A stretch of 64,000 bases of DNA from Edwardsiella ictaluri ATCC 33202. Its GTDB lineage: Bacteria > Pseudomonadota > Gammaproteobacteria > Enterobacterales > Enterobacteriaceae. This document shows, piece by piece, positions 19,770 to 30,074 of the stretch (position 1 is the stretch's first letter; each line of letters starts with the position of its first letter). The translations under genes and the position numbers were made by a program. Below the pieces are notes generated by a model. That model did no database searches. It worked only from the letters and a program-made list of their open reading frames with translations, and had not been told where the DNA came from. The DNA is taken from assembly GCF_000264785.1 (NCBI RefSeq), contig NZ_AFJI01000052.1, forward strand, positions 83,103 through 147,102, read 5' to 3'.

Positions 19770-21160
19770 GCTTTTTTACTCATGTTGATTAGCAGGGCGT
19801 AGCTAAGCAGGCTGATCAGGAAGGCGACGAACAGCCCCAGGCTGGAGTCGGCAAAGATGCCGATGGCCAGCGGGCCGTCGATAAAGCCGGTGCGGGTCAC
19901 CATCAGCCCGCAGAGCGCGCCAAGCAGCCAGCACAGCAGCGGGCCGACGCGTACGCCGGCATTATCGCCGTGCAGATCGAAAAGCTGGCTGTCGCTATAG
20001 CCTTGATGGCGACGCAGGCAGACATAGTCGACAAGGAAGATGGCCTCCCAGGCGGCCAGGAAGAGGCCGCAGCACAGCAGGAAGGCGACGAAAGGCCCCA
20101 TAAAGTCGCCGGCGACGAACAGAATGTACAGGGCGATGCCCAGTACGATCGCGGCATCAAGCGTTACCGCCCAGATCTGGCGGATCTTAACCCCGATGGT
20201 CAGCAGGTTCAGGCTGGCGGAGTAGAGGCTGAGCACGGCGATGGTCACGATGCCCGCCGTGGCGGCCAACAGATAGGGGATGGACATCCAGCGCGGCAGC
20301 ACTGAGCCTATCAGGGCGATGGGGTTTTCTGCCGCGGCCAGATCGGGCAGGCGGGCTGAGAGCAGGATCCCGGCCAGCATCAGCAGGCACAGGGGTAGCG
20401 CGGCGCCGCCGGTGACGGCGGCGAAGATGTGGCTCTCTTTGCTCTTGGCGGACTGGTAGCGGCTGTAGTCGGCACCGGCGATAGCCCAGCTGATACCGGT
20501 GCCGGCGGCGATCACCGACACGGCCGGTAGGAAGGCGGTCAGCCAGCTGCCGGAGGGCATCGCCAGTACGGCTTGCCAGGGGGTGGTAAACAGGATGTAG
20601 CCGACCACGATCAGGGTCATGGTGCCGAAGATGCGGGTAAACCAGCGCTGGATGGCGGCGACGGCCGTCTGTCCCAGCAGGCTGACGGCGATGGCCAGGC
20701 CGGCAAACAGCACCAGGCACACCAGGGTGAGACCGTGTCCGCCCGGGACGCCGCAGGCCTGCAGCAGCGCGGCCAGGGTCAGGGTTCCGGTGATGATGTT
20801 GACCGCCTCCCAGCCCATCAGGTTGATCCAGCTGAACAGGGTGGGGGCGATGTTACCGCGGATGCCGAAGATGGCGCGGGAGAGGGTCAGGGTAGAGGTG
20901 CGGCCGCGTTTACCGGCAAAGCTGAAGTAGCCGACCAGGCAGAAACTCATCACCCCGAGCAGGGCGGCCAGGATCGCCTGTACAAAGGAGAGGCCAAAGC
21001 TGACGATGATCGCGCCGTAGACCACGCCCAAAATACCGATATTGGCGGCAGACCAGATCCAGAACAGTTCGCTGGGGGTACTGCGGCACGCCGGTTCGGG
21101 TACCCGATCGATACCGATATTCTCTACTTGCCAGGCTGGGTTGGCGTTGGTTTCACTCAT
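19766..21160 (-). CDS. NCS1-family nucleobase/nucleoside permease
   Basis: A 464-aa inner-membrane protein with about twelve helices. It resembles CodB/purine-cytosine permeases (NCS1), with ANPAWQVENIGIDRVP at the N-terminus and GISWAIAGADYSRY midway. It would import a nucleobase, nucleoside or related cofactor precursor by cation symport. GGAGTG precedes the start. First gene of a two-gene operon with the kinase. Orientation and spacing separate it from hmuV. Confidence 0.85.
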   Translation of the reverse strand: MSETNANPAWQVENIGIDRVPEPACRSTPSELFWIWSAANIGILGVVYGAIIVSFGLSFVQAILAALLGVMSFCLVGYFSFAGKRGRTSTLTLSRAIFGIRGNIAPTLFSWINLMGWEAVNIITGTLTLAALLQACGVPGGHGLTLVCLVLFAGLAIAVSLLGQTAVAAIQRWFTRIFGTMTLIVVGYILFTTPWQAVLAMPSGSWLTAFLPAVSVIAAGTGISWAIAGADYSRYQSAKSKESHIFAAVTGGAALPLCLLMLAGILLSARLPDLAAAENPIALIGSVLPRWMSIPYLLAATAGIVTIAVLSLYSASLNLLTIGVKIRQIWAVTLDAAIVLGIALYILFVAGDFMGPFVAFLLCCGLFLAAWEAIFLVDYVCLRRHQGYSDSQLFDLHGDNAGVRVGPLLCWLLGALCGLMVTRTGFIDGPLAIGIFADSSLGLFVAFLISLLSYALLINMSKKA

Positions 21161-21353
21161 TATTCAATTCACTCCTTTGTCATTGATTCGTGCTGCTTAC
21201 ACCGTGGTGGGTCGCATCATCCCCGGCCGTACGACGGCGCTGCGCACGGGAGGGAGAGAAATCCATTCGCGCACAGTCTACTGACACACCATTATGATGC
21301 CAATATAAAACCGTTATAGATAAGCCATGCTGATGCGTTATCGCGGAGAAAAC

Positions 21354-21371
21354 GGCGGGACAGCGCCCGCC
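21354..21371 (-). terminator. Possible hmuV terminator
   Basis: GGCGGG (21354-21359) pairs with CCCGCC (21366-21371). Read on the minus strand the stem is followed by GTTTTC. It lies just after the hmuV stop at 21396 and would end the haem operon. Confidence 0.5.
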
Positions 21372-21395
21372 GGCAGGAGAAACGTTTGTCTTGCC

Positions 21396-22178
21396 TCAGC
21401 GCCGCAGGTGGATCTGGGGGCCGCCGTTCTCTGGATGGCGTCCTGCCGTCAGATCGGCCCGATACCAGTGTGACAGCAGCGCCGGGTCCAGCACCTGCTC
21501 CGGCGTTCCGCTGGCGACCAGCGTCCCCTGATGCAATAGCAGGATGCGATCGGCATACAGGGCGGCCAGATTGAGATCGTGTAGGATACAGCAGACCGAG
21601 AGCGGCTCGCGGCGGGTCATCCCGTGCAGCAGGCGCAGCAGGTGCTGCTGGTGAAACAGATCGAGCGCAGAGGTCGGCTCGTCGAGAAACAGCCAGCGCG
21701 GCTGGGGGGCGGGATGCCACAGCTGGGCCAGCGCCCGCGCCAGCTGTACCCGCTGCTGCTCGCCGCCGGAGAGTGTGCGATAGTCGCGATCCGCCAGCGC
21801 CAGACAGCCGCTCTGCTGCATCACCGCCTGCAGCGCCTGCTGTTGCCCCTCGGGACAGGGTGCACGCCCCATGGCGATCACCTCGCGTACGCTAAAGGGA
21901 AAGGCCAGCGCGCTGTGCTGGCGCATCACCGCCCGCCGCTGCGCCAGCTGCTGTGCAGGCCACGCGGCCAGCTCCTTCCCCAGTAGGGTGCAGCGCCCGC
22001 TGTCCGGGCGTAAATAGCCCGCCAACAGGCGCATCAGGGTCGATTTTCCCGCCCCGTTGGGGCCGATAATGACCACCAGCTCGGTGCAGGGCAGGGTCAG
22101 CGACACCTGGTGGATTAACGTCCGGCCATGATCGCTGTAGGTGAGCCGCTCGGCCTGTAACCTGGGGTTATTGGCCAT
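21396..22178 (-). CDS. hmuV: Haemin ABC transporter ATP-binding protein HmuV
   Basis: A 260-aa ABC ATPase powering haem import across the inner membrane. Walker [11 protein letters not shown]-loop region, signature LSGGEQQRV, Walker B RWLFLDEP and H-loop LHDLN are present. It overlaps hmuU by 11 bases and is the last gene of the hemP-hmuRSTUV series. Length is normal for HmuV. Confidence 0.93.
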   Translation of the reverse strand: MANNPRLQAERLTYSDHGRTLIHQVSLTLPCTELVVIIGPNGAGKSTLMRLLAGYLRPDSGRCTLLGKELAAWPAQQLAQRRAVMRQHSALAFPFSVREVIAMGRAPCPEGQQQALQAVMQQSGCLALADRDYRTLSGGEQQRVQLARALAQLWHPAPQPRWLFLDEPTSALDLFHQQHLLRLLHGMTRREPLSVCCILHDLNLAALYADRILLLHQGTLVASGTPEQVLDPALLSHWYRADLTAGRHPENGGPQIHLRR

Positions 22179-23169
22179 GACTTACCTCCCGGTAGCGCAG
22201 TATCAGCCAGAGAAAATAGGGGCCGCCCAGTAGGCTGGTCAGCATCCCGACCGGTATTTCCGCCGGGGCCGCCAGGGTGCGGGCCAGGGTGTCGGCCAGC
22301 AGCAGCAGGCAGGCACCGCCCAAGGCCGAGCAGGGCAATAGCCAGCGGTGATCGGCGCCGAGCCGCAGGCGGAACAGGTGGGGAACCACCAGGCCGATAA
22401 AGCCGATGACGCCGCTGACAGCCACCGCGCTGCCGACCAGGACGGCGCTGAGAAGCAAGAGCTGGCGCTTGGTGCGCGCCACATCAAGTCCGAGGTAGTG
22501 GGCCTCCTCATCGCCCAGCTGCAGCAGGTTCAGGCGCTGGGCCAGCGTGAGCGCGAACAGGCTGGCCGGCAGGATCAGCAGGGCGCTGACGCCCAGCGTA
22601 TGCCATTCACTGCGCGACAGGGTTCCCATGCTCCACAGGGTGAACTGGCGCAGCTGCTGATCGTCGCTCAGGTAGCTCAGCACCCCGACCAGGGCAAAAC
22701 AGAGGGCGTTAATAGCGATGCCGGCGAGCAATAATCGTGACAGTGTCACATGTGCGCCGCGACTGAGGAGATAAATCAGCAGCGAAATGGCCAGGCTACC
22801 GCCAAACGCCGCCAGCATTTGGGTATACAGTGCCAGCAGCGGCGAGAGCGCCAGCGGGAGCACGATGGTCAGCGCCACGCACAGCGCCGCGCCGCTGCTG
22901 ATCCCCAGCAGGGCGGGATCGGCCAGCGGGTTGCGGAACAGCCCCTGCATAATCGTGCCGGAGACGGCCAGCGCAATACCGATCACCACTGCCAGAAGCA
23001 CCCGCGGCAGGCGGATGTTGAGCCAGATCTGCCACTGGAGGGGATCGCCGTCGCGCAGCAGCGCGACGGGCGACAGGCGCAGTGCGCCCAGGTGGGCGGC
23101 GGTCAGCGTGATCAACATCAATAGACCCAACAGCAACGCCAGCGTCAGACGCGGAGAGCGGCGGATCAT
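22168..23169 (-). CDS. hmuU: Haemin ABC transporter permease HmuU
   Basis: A 333-aa FecCD-family permease, with about nine to ten helices. Family motifs [20 protein letters not shown] and [16 protein letters not shown] are visible. It pairs with HmuV and receives haem from HmuT. ATG overlaps the hmuT stop (ATGA). It also overlaps hmuV at its end, so T-U-V are tightly coupled. Confidence 0.93.
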   Translation of the reverse strand: MIRRSPRLTLALLLGLLMLITLTAAHLGALRLSPVALLRDGDPLQWQIWLNIRLPRVLLAVVIGIALAVSGTIMQGLFRNPLADPALLGISSGAALCVALTIVLPLALSPLLALYTQMLAAFGGSLAISLLIYLLSRGAHVTLSRLLLAGIAINALCFALVGVLSYLSDDQQLRQFTLWSMGTLSRSEWHTLGVSALLILPASLFALTLAQRLNLLQLGDEEAHYLGLDVARTKRQLLLLSAVLVGSAVAVSGVIGFIGLVVPHLFRLRLGADHRWLLPCSALGGACLLLLADTLARTLAAPAEIPVGMLTSLLGGPYFLWLILRYREVSHGQ

Positions 23170-23993
23170 GGCCGCTGCGCCTGTTCGGCCGCGCTACGCA
23201 GTGCGGCCAGCGCATCCGGTGTGCCGAGGGTAAAGCCCAGCAGCACCATGTCGTCAAGCACCAGTACCCGTTTTTCGCGCGCCGCCGGCGTTTGCGCCAT
23301 CCCGGGCAGCGTCCATACCCGCTCCGGACTTCCCAGCGCCTTGGCGCCATCGCGGCTGATCAGGATCAGATCCGGCTGGGCGGCGATGACCCCCTCCTGG
23401 GAGAGCGGCCGGTAGCGGTTAAAGCCCTGCATGGCGTTCTTGCCCCCGGCTGCACGGATGATGGCGTCAGCGGCGGTCTGGCCTCCGGCCGCCATCGGTG
23501 TCATGCCGCTGTGGCTGAGGATAAACAACACCCGGGTAGTGAGGGGGGAACCCGGGATGGCGGCCAGACGTCGCTGGTAGTCCTCGATCAGCGCCTGTCC
23601 CTGCGCTTCGCGCCCCAGTGCGCTGGCCAGCCGGCGGATTTTATTGCTGACGGCCTCCAGGCGGTTGACGCTGGCCACCGGTACCACGGTGACGCCCACT
23701 TCACTTATCTGTGACAGCGCGATGGTCGGCTGGGCCTGATCGCTGGCGAGCACCCGGGTCGGTTTCAGGGCGAGGATACCCTCTGCGTTGAGCTGGCGCA
23801 TATAGCCTACATCCGGCAGTGCGGCGGCGGCGGCAGGCTGGGTGCTGGTGCTGTCCCGGGCGACAACCTGATCGCCCGCCCCCAGGGCAAACACGATCTC
23901 CGTCACGTCACCGCCGATGGTGATCAGCCGTTCACCGCCCCGGGCGCCGATGCTGCACACTGCCAGCAGTATCGCCAGAGTGATTCGAGCCAT
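23166..23993 (-). CDS. hmuT: Periplasmic haemin-binding protein HmuT
   Basis: Class III substrate-binding protein of the haem importer, 275 aa from the ATG at 23993. A signal peptide ([19 protein letters not shown]) precedes the mature [18 protein letters not shown] lobe. The conserved Tyr in DVGYMRQLN is a likely haem ligand. The start overlaps the hmuS stop (TAATG). A longer frame upstream would remove the signal sequence from the N-terminus and is rejected. Confidence 0.92.
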   Translation of the reverse strand: MARITLAILLAVCSIGARGGERLITIGGDVTEIVFALGAGDQVVARDSTSTQPAAAAALPDVGYMRQLNAEGILALKPTRVLASDQAQPTIALSQISEVGVTVVPVASVNRLEAVSNKIRRLASALGREAQGQALIEDYQRRLAAIPGSPLTTRVLFILSHSGMTPMAAGGQTAADAIIRAAGGKNAMQGFNRYRPLSQEGVIAAQPDLILISRDGAKALGSPERVWTLPGMAQTPAAREKRVLVLDDMVLLGFTLGTPDALAALRSAAEQAQRP

Positions 23994-25030
23994 TATGCCG
24001 GCTCCTGCGTCAGCGATGTCACGGCCGCCAGCTGCTCGCGCCACTGTGTCTGTTCCGTCTCGCCTTCGGTACGCTGCCCGAACAGCTGGGCTATCTGGGT
24101 ACCGTCGGCGGCGAACAGTTCCAGGCTGCTGACCATGCCATCGCGGGTCGGTTTACGGGTGATCCAGCTCTCCGCGATGGCCGGGGCGGACAGGTGCAGG
24201 GTAAAGCGCGGATTAAAGACGTTGAGCCATTGATCCTGCGGGGTCAGCCTGGCGATTTCACCGGTGAAGATCTGTACGCAGCCACGGTTACCGACGAAGA
24301 TCATGATCTCATTCTGACACCGCTGCGCCTGGGTCAGGATCTGCTGCAGCGCGGCGTTACCCACCCGGCAGGCCAGATCATCGGCGACGGCGGCAAAGGC
24401 CTGCTGCCGGCTGACGCCATGGCGTTGTAGCAGCGGAAAAAACTGGTGTACATCGGTCATGGCGCGCCATTCGCGCTCCAGCGCGGTTGCGTCCAGCGCC
24501 GGTGCGGCGGCAGAGGGGGGCGCGGAGAGCACGGGGAAGGCCGGATTGCCGTCACCGGTGAAGCGGGAAACCAGCGCGTGCCAGGCTGCCATATCGCTCT
24601 CCTGCGTGGCATAGATTTTATGTACGGCATCACCCTGCGGGTCAAAGCACTGCAGGCTAAAGCGCTCGCCGCGCGCACTGTGCTCACGCAGGGCAAAGGC
24701 GGCGTGCCAGTGCTGTAAAAACAGGCGCAGATCCAGCGCCCGTGGGTTGAGGATCAGCCCGCTGTGGCCGCTCAGGTGCGCGTTGTCATAGCGCCCCAGC
24801 TGCTCATGTACGGCATACCCGTTGCGGGTGATGGCGTTAACCTCGCCCAGCGCGGCGCAGGCCGTCAGCAGGGCCGCGGCGTCAGCGTGCAGGCGGACGG
24901 CGTCGTGGCCGACGCGGGCCCGGGTCAACTCGCCCTCGCTGACGCCCAAAATCTGCGCCAGATCGCGGGCAGAGGCGCGTGGGTGCTGCTGGCTGGCGTT
25001 CATGTAGCGGGTATACAGGTCATGGCTCAT
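23993..25030 (-). CDS. hmuS: Haemin-degrading/trafficking factor HmuS
   Basis: A 345-aa cytoplasmic HemS/ChuS/HmuS protein built of two homologous halves (about 1-170 and 180-345). It accepts haem arriving through HmuTUV. Relatives bind, shuttle and in part break down haem oxidatively. It begins [10 protein letters not shown], and the segment [14 protein letters not shown] recurs as NPRFTLHL in the second half, reflecting the duplication. It sits between hmuR and hmuT in the usual order. Confidence 0.93.
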   Translation of the reverse strand: MSHDLYTRYMNASQQHPRASARDLAQILGVSEGELTRARVGHDAVRLHADAAALLTACAALGEVNAITRNGYAVHEQLGRYDNAHLSGHSGLILNPRALDLRLFLQHWHAAFALREHSARGERFSLQCFDPQGDAVHKIYATQESDMAAWHALVSRFTGDGNPAFPVLSAPPSAAAPALDATALEREWRAMTDVHQFFPLLQRHGVSRQQAFAAVADDLACRVGNAALQQILTQAQRCQNEIMIFVGNRGCVQIFTGEIARLTPQDQWLNVFNPRFTLHLSAPAIAESWITRKPTRDGMVSSLELFAADGTQIAQLFGQRTEGETEQTQWREQLAAVTSLTQEPA

Positions 25031-25096
25031 GCAAAGATCCTTTTTTATGGTGCAGGTGAAAACGGGGCGCGCTAGCGCCCCGGGGTGAAAATCGCG

Positions 25097-27094
25097 CTAC
25101 CACTGGTAGCTGAGCAGCAGACGGGCGCCGCGGCCATCCTGCAGCGCGCCGCTCGGCGCGTAGTAGGCCTTGTCAAACGCATTGCTCAGGACGGTGGTGG
25201 CGCTGAACTGGTTGCCCAGCGCTGGGGTGCGGTAGCTGACATAGAAGTCATTGACGCCATAGCCGGCCTGCGGCTGTGTCCGGCTGTCGTTGGTGTGGAA
25301 GGCAGCGGCAAAGGTACTGACCCAGCCGACGGAGAAGCCGCTGTGGGCCAGCGGAATATCCAGCCGGTTGCTGAGGGTGTCCGGCGTCCCGTTGGCAATC
25401 CAGTCGCCGCTTTGGTTATTTTTGCCGCGGGTACGGTTATAGGCGGACTCCCAGCTGAACCGATCGCTGTGGTAGTTCAGCGCGACGTCCCAGCCCCACA
25501 GTTTGACATCGTCAACGTTGATCGAGGTGGTATAGAACTGGCGCTTGGCGAAGTCGTTGACCACCTGCGTATCGATATAGTTCCTGGCGCGGGTGCCGAA
25601 GTAGCTGGACTTGAACTGCAGGCTGTCGCCCTCGGCCAGCAGATCGTCGAAGCGTAGCCCAAAGCCGGCCTCTTGGGTGGTGTTGCTCTCCGGGCGCAGG
25701 TTGGGGTTGGGACGCCAGTAGTTGACAAAGGGTCCGATACTGAAGTGGCGGGCGTCGTTGTAAATCTCTCCGATGGTCGGTGCCCGGAAGGCCTGGGCGT
25801 AGCTGGTAAACAACATTAACCAGTCGGCCGGGGTGACGGTGATCGCGGCTCGGGATGACCATTTGTCCGCGTTGATGTCGCCATAGCTGTCGTTATGGGC
25901 CCGGTAGTTATCGTAGCGGGTACCGGCTACCAGACTGACGGGCAGATCGCGCAGGGTTATCTCATCCTGCAGCCAGCCCGAGGCAAAGCGGATATCCGCC
26001 TGGGGGTAGGTGCTGGCGCCGCCGCCCGGGCGCTGGCTTTGTCCATAGGCTTCGCTGCCGTAGGTCAACAGGTGGGCGGCGGGGCCTTCGCTCCACAGTT
26101 GACTGCGGTTTTCTGCCCGTAGCCCCAGGGTTCGCTGGGTTCGGCTTTCCTCGCTTTCTCCCTGGGGAGTGGCGGTAATCCGGACGTCGGAGTAGTAAGG
26201 CCGCAGGCTGGCATCGAGCCAGGTATTCTCCATCGGTTTGAGGCGGTACTCCAGTTGCAGATCGCGCTGGATAGTGTCGCGACGGGTCATGAGATTGCTG
26301 GCGCTGGCCTGGATATCCTGCGGATTTTTGGGCTCACGGGCGGCGTTGTCGTAATAGCGTAGGCTGGCGTTCAGCGATTGGGCACCGTCGATGAGCCAGG
26401 TGCCTTTGGCCAACAGGTTGCCGATGGTTTCGCGGTTGGCGGCGCGCTCCCCCCCGCCGAGGCGCAGGTCGCCGCGCTGGCGGGTGCTAAAGGAGAGCAG
26501 GCCGTCCAGCCTATCGCTGCGGGCATAGGCGCTGGCGCCCAGGCCCAGACTGTGATCCTGGGTAGCGCCGCTGGCAAACAGGCGGTAGCCGCTGTTTTTC
26601 CCCGCCAGCAGCAGGTCGGCAGCATCGACGGTCTGGTAGGCGATAACGCCACCCAGTGCGCCGTTGCCATACAGCAAGGCGCCGGGACCGCGTACCACCT
26701 CGACCCGCTTGATGAGTGCCGGATCGAGAAACGTCCCGTTCAGATGACCGGTGTCGGTTCCCTGACGTACGCCATCGACCAGGACCAGAACGCCGCGGTT
26801 ATCGTAGCCGCGCAGCGTGATGTCCTGGCCATTGCTGCGGCCGACGCCGCTCAGGTTCAGGCCCGGGACATTACGCAGCATTTCCGGCGCGGACGCTGCG
26901 CTGGCGGCCACTGGGTCCTGCCGGTCGATGACGGTGACCATCATGGGAGCGCTGAAGCTGTCGCGCTGGTTTCCGGTGGCGATAACGGTCACGCTGTCGC
27001 CGTTCTCTGCAGCCTGTAGCAGGGCTGGGGTTAACAAGAGGCTGCTGATGGTCAGGGTGAGCGGGCGTAGGGAAGGGGAGAAAAGCGTAGGCAT
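25097..27094 (-). CDS. hmuR: TonB-dependent haem receptor HmuR
   Basis: A 665-aa outer-membrane receptor. A signal peptide of about 28 residues is followed by a TonB-box-like DSVTVIAT, plug domain (VDGVRQGTDTGH, VVRGPGALLYGNGALGG) and 22-strand barrel ending in an aromatic residue (SYQW). The FRAP (AFRAPTIGE) and NPNL (NPNLRPE) haem-receptor boxes are present, with a His (ARHFSIGP) between them. It is downstream of hemP and its Fur box, so iron repression is expected. Confidence 0.95.
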   Translation of the reverse strand: MPTLFSPSLRPLTLTISSLLLTPALLQAAENGDSVTVIATGNQRDSFSAPMMVTVIDRQDPVAASAASAPEMLRNVPGLNLSGVGRSNGQDITLRGYDNRGVLVLVDGVRQGTDTGHLNGTFLDPALIKRVEVVRGPGALLYGNGALGGVIAYQTVDAADLLLAGKNSGYRLFASGATQDHSLGLGASAYARSDRLDGLLSFSTRQRGDLRLGGGERAANRETIGNLLAKGTWLIDGAQSLNASLRYYDNAAREPKNPQDIQASASNLMTRRDTIQRDLQLEYRLKPMENTWLDASLRPYYSDVRITATPQGESEESRTQRTLGLRAENRSQLWSEGPAAHLLTYGSEAYGQSQRPGGGASTYPQADIRFASGWLQDEITLRDLPVSLVAGTRYDNYRAHNDSYGDINADKWSSRAAITVTPADWLMLFTSYAQAFRAPTIGEIYNDARHFSIGPFVNYWRPNPNLRPESNTTQEAGFGLRFDDLLAEGDSLQFKSSYFGTRARNYIDTQVVNDFAKRQFYTTSINVDDVKLWGWDVALNYHSDRFSWESAYNRTRGKNNQSGDWIANGTPDTLSNRLDIPLAHSGFSVGWVSTFAAAFHTNDSRTQPQAGYGVNDFYVSYRTPALGNQFSATTVLSNAFDKAYYAPSGALQDGRGARLLLSYQW

Positions 27095-27205
27095 GGCTCA
27101 ACACTCCAAATGTAATATGGCATTGGGACTGCTGGCTGCCTTGCCACACCGCGGGTATGCGGAGGACTGGGTGGCTGGCGAAACAATATCAGGGTGTTAT
27201 GGGAT

Positions 27206-27394
27206 CTATTTGGTCAGGATAAGTTTACCCGCCCGGGTCTGACGTAGCTGGTAGTACTCTCCCTTATGGGTAATGGTGACCCGGCCTGCCTGGCCGAGCA
27301 GGGTGTGACTGGCGATGGTACTGCCCGGCGCTGAAGTACGTTCTTGCGTCAGCTTGGTACGTGGTGAATCGGGAGTCGCTTTTTCCATAGTCAT
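27206..27394 (-). CDS. hemP: Haemin uptake protein HemP/HmuP
   Basis: A 62-aa HemP-family protein ending GEYYQLRQTRAGKLILTK, the conserved family C-terminus. HemP/HmuP proteins are small and support haem receptor expression or use. The start chosen, ATG at 27394 (MTMEKAT), leaves the Fur box about 30 bases upstream. The longer frame to 27463 would translate through the Fur box and is rejected. hmuR follows on the same strand about 110 bp later. Confidence 0.85.
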   Translation of the reverse strand: MTMEKATPDSPRTKLTQERTSAPGSTIASHTLLGQAGRVTITHKGEYYQLRQTRAGKLILTK

Positions 27395-27421
27395 TACGCA
27401 GGATAAAATTCCGCTCTTCAT

Positions 27422-27440
27422 CTTAATGATAATCATTATC
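27422..27440 (-). promoter_or_regulatory. Fur box upstream of hemP-hmuRSTUV
   Basis: The 19 bases match 17 of 19 positions of the Fur consensus GATAATGATAATCATTATC. It lies about 30 bp before the hemP start, also just upstream of the chuY 3' end. Iron-dependent repression of haem uptake is expected. Confidence 0.85.
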
Positions 27441-27470
27441 GTATAAGCTGCCGATGACGGCAAGCAGTTT

Positions 27471-28103
27471 TTAACATATGGGGTATTCTGGCAGCGTCAG
27501 ATGGCGGTCTATCAGCGTGTGGATCTGCCCCCAGAGCTGTGGCATAGCCATCAGGCGGTACATCCACTGCGCCAGATCGGCGCGGCGCACCAGACCGTGG
27601 CGCGGCGTCCGGTACAACGTGGCCTGCCCGCTGGCCTCGCCATCCAGCAGCCCGCCGGGACGCAGAATGCAAAAGTCCATACCGCTGCTCTGCAGCCAGC
27701 ACTCCGCCAGGCTCTTTTCCCGCACCGCGTGGCCGAAGGCGGCGCGGGCGCGCGGCGACAGCAGTGGCCAGCTCTCCCCGCAGCCCAGCGATGTCACTAA
27801 CAGCATCCGGGCGATCCCCTGTTCGACGGCGCAATCGATAATTGCCCGGTGGGCGAGGTAGTCATGGCCGCCGCCGCCCAGGGTGGAGAGGATCGCGCTG
27901 TGTGGGCCAGCCTGGCGGTATAGCGCCCCCAGCGTCTGTATATCGCAGGCATCGCCCAGCGTGACCTGAACGCCGAGATCGCGCAGGCGTTGGGCCTGAG
28001 CCTCCTTACGCACCAGGGCATACAGCGGGTGATGGCCCGCCGCCTGTTGTGCCAACGCCAGGCCGGCGCCCTGTCCGGCGCCAAACAGGATCCACGGTGT
28101 CAT
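27471..28103 (-). CDS. chuY: ChuY-like NAD(P)H-dependent anaerobilin reductase
   Basis: A 210-aa Rossmann protein with dinucleotide motif ILFGAGQGAGLALAQQ at the N-terminus, similar to NAD(P)-binding proteins. In E. coli O157, ChuY reduces anaerobilin, the tetrapyrrole made by ChuW. Start at 28103 (MTPWILFG) overlaps the chuX stop (ATGA). An upstream in-frame extension to 28238 lies within chuX and is not credible. Position in a chuWXY operon supports the name. Confidence 0.85.
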   Translation of the reverse strand: MTPWILFGAGQGAGLALAQQAAGHHPLYALVRKEAQAQRLRDLGVQVTLGDACDIQTLGALYRQAGPHSAILSTLGGGGHDYLAHRAIIDCAVEQGIARMLLVTSLGCGESWPLLSPRARAAFGHAVREKSLAECWLQSSGMDFCILRPGGLLDGEASGQATLYRTPRHGLVRRADLAQWMYRLMAMPQLWGQIHTLIDRHLTLPEYPIC

Positions 28104-28621
28104 CTGTACTCCTCCGTGGTTGCCAGCGTCTGCGCCAGGGTGCGGAAAGCCATCAGCGGTTCTGTCCGCAGGCGCCGCTTTTCGTCCCGGCCAACGAATA
28201 CTTTCAGCATGGCCTGCCCTTCCGGGTTGATAAACCACACGCTGGCGGTCTCCATCCCCATGAAAGGGCGCTCAACCAACGCAATGTGACGGCAGCGCTG
28301 GGCGCGGATATGGCCGCTCAGGCCGCCCTCACCGCGCAGATTGAAAAAACCGTGCCGGTGTGCGCCGCCGGGCAGCGGGCCATGAAACTCCAGAATTAAA
28401 TCGGGGTTGTTGATAAGCGTAGTGACATCGCCCCAGCCGGTCAGGGTCTGCCAAACCCGATCAAAGGCATCCCCGCCGCACAGGGTGACCTGCGGCAGGC
28501 GGCGCAGCACATCCAGCGCAGAAAGCGCGAAGCGTTGGGCTATCTCTTCAACGGTATCCATCGGCGCCGTGGATAGAAAGGCGTCCAGTTCGGCAACGCG
28601 TGACAGGTTTTTAGGATGCAT
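28100..28621 (-). CDS. chuX: Haem utilisation protein ChuX/HutX
   Basis: A 173-aa haem-binding cytoplasmic protein, single-domain relative of the HemS half-repeat. It includes FDRVWQTLTGWGDVTTLI and a C-terminal VWFINPEGQAMLKVFVGRDE. HutX/ChuX binds haem and hands it to degradation enzymes. The start MHPKNLSRV at 28621 follows GGAGAG. It overlaps chuW by 11 bases and chuY by four. Confidence 0.88.
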   Translation of the reverse strand: MHPKNLSRVAELDAFLSTAPMDTVEEIAQRFALSALDVLRRLPQVTLCGGDAFDRVWQTLTGWGDVTTLINNPDLILEFHGPLPGGAHRHGFFNLRGEGGLSGHIRAQRCRHIALVERPFMGMETASVWFINPEGQAMLKVFVGRDEKRRLRTEPLMAFRTLAQTLATTEEYR

Positions 28622-29993
28622 GGTGTCTCTCCGGGGGTGTGTGTTGGGGGGCGTGTGCGGCGCGGGCGCCCGCAACAGGGGATGTCATCGCTGTCGGGGT
28701 TAACAACTGGGCCAACAGCTGCTGTAGGGCCTGCAGCAGATTGCTGGCCCAAAAACGTCCGCGTGGCGTCAGCATGAGGCAGTGATCCTGCAGGCGTAGC
28801 AAGTTGCAGGATTGCCACTGTTGGAGCAGTGGCAGCAGCGGCGCAGGATCGCCGGGCAGGGTGGCGAGAGCCAGCCGCCCGGTCTCGATGCCGCCCTGCA
28901 GCGTCAGGCGCCAGCGGTGCTGCGGCGCGGGTGCGCTCAGCATCATCAGCGGCTTATCCGCGGCGTCCAGCCGTTGATAGTAGGCCTCCAGGGAACGCTG
29001 CAGCATATAGGACTGGCCATCAAGGTGGCCACCGGCACCGCTGCCGAAGGCCAGGCAGTCGGCACCCTGCTTGATCAGCAGGTTATACAGGTTGCGCTCG
29101 CGGGTGGTGCGTGCCCAGTGGCTGTTGCTGAGCTGGTGCCAGCCCCGCTTATCCAGCTCATCGAATGCATGCAGGTAGAATGACTGGCGCTCGGCGGCGT
29201 CGGCGACGCGGGTGCGGGCGCTGTCGACGGCCCTGGCCAGCGGCGTTGAGGGTAGCAGGTTGAGGGCGTAGAGATCGACGCCGTCCAGCGGCAAATCGTG
29301 GACGATGTCCAGGTCGTTTTGCCACTCCCGCGCGGTCTGTCCCGGCAGGCCAAACATCAGATCGCAGATCACCGCCGCCCGGTCGCGCTCGGCCAATGCC
29401 CGCAGAAAGGCGATGGCCCGATCGCGATCGGCTCGCCGCCCCATGCGCTGACGCAGATGGGTATCAAAGGTCTGGATGCCGATGGAAAAACGGTTGGCAC
29501 CGGCCGCCAGGCAGGCGTCAATGCGCGCATCATCAAAGTTCAGAACGCGTCCTTCGACGGTGATTTCGCAGTCGGCGGCCAGCGGGAGGAGGCTACGCAG
29601 TTGAACAATGAGGCGGTGCAGCTGTTCAGCGTTTAGGGCACTGGGGGTACCGCCGCCCAGATAGATGGCGTGAATGGGTGCCGATTGCTGCAGCGGCAGG
29701 GCACTCTCCAGGTCGATTTCGCGCTGCAGGTAGTCGAAGTAGCGGGCAATGGCCTGCTCGCTGAAGCGGTTTTGATAAAAGCCACAGAAGGTACAGTGGG
29801 TGGCGCAAAAGGGAATATGCACATAGACCAGGCGCTTATTGGGCGGCAGGGTGCGTTGGCACAGCTGTTGCCAGCCCTGTGTCAGGGCGTCGGCAGGCAG
29901 GGGCTGCTGATGGCGCCAGGGCATGGTGGCCCAGCGTTCGGGAAAGGGGATGCCCTCGGCCGCGGCCAGATAAGGGGTAATGTCCAGCGTCAT
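28611..29993 (-). CDS. chuW: Anaerobic haem-degrading radical SAM methyltransferase ChuW/HutW
   Basis: A 460-aa HemN-like radical SAM enzyme with the cluster motif CATHCTFC (CxxxCxxC, near residues 62-69), GGGTPSAL and a C-terminal HemN-type domain. In E. coli O157, ChuW opens haem without oxygen, releasing iron and forming anaerobilin. First gene of chuWXY, preceded by a Fur box at 30028-30046 and an FNR-like site at 30075-30088. HutW annotation as coproporphyrinogen oxidase is an old name. True HemN would lack the flanking chuXY. Confidence 0.88.
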   Translation of the reverse strand: MTLDITPYLAAAEGIPFPERWATMPWRHQQPLPADALTQGWQQLCQRTLPPNKRLVYVHIPFCATHCTFCGFYQNRFSEQAIARYFDYLQREIDLESALPLQQSAPIHAIYLGGGTPSALNAEQLHRLIVQLRSLLPLAADCEITVEGRVLNFDDARIDACLAAGANRFSIGIQTFDTHLRQRMGRRADRDRAIAFLRALAERDRAAVICDLMFGLPGQTAREWQNDLDIVHDLPLDGVDLYALNLLPSTPLARAVDSARTRVADAAERQSFYLHAFDELDKRGWHQLSNSHWARTTRERNLYNLLIKQGADCLAFGSGAGGHLDGQSYMLQRSLEAYYQRLDAADKPLMMLSAPAPQHRWRLTLQGGIETGRLALATLPGDPAPLLPLLQQWQSCNLLRLQDHCLMLTPRGRFWASNLLQALQQLLAQLLTPTAMTSPVAGARAAHAPQHTPPERHHAS

Positions 29994-30027
29994 GGTAACT
30001 CTCCGTTAATACCTGAAATGCGCGGCA

Positions 30028-30046
30028 TTTAATGATAATAATTATC
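30028..30046 (-). promoter_or_regulatory. Fur box upstream of chuWXY
   Basis: Sixteen of nineteen positions match the Fur consensus (read on the plus strand as TTTAATGATAATAATTATC). It lies about 35 bp before the chuW ATG and would cover a promoter with GATAAT at 30046-30041 on the minus strand. Confidence 0.8.
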
Positions 30047-30074
30047 ATTCGATCAACGGGGATGCGAATTGTTT

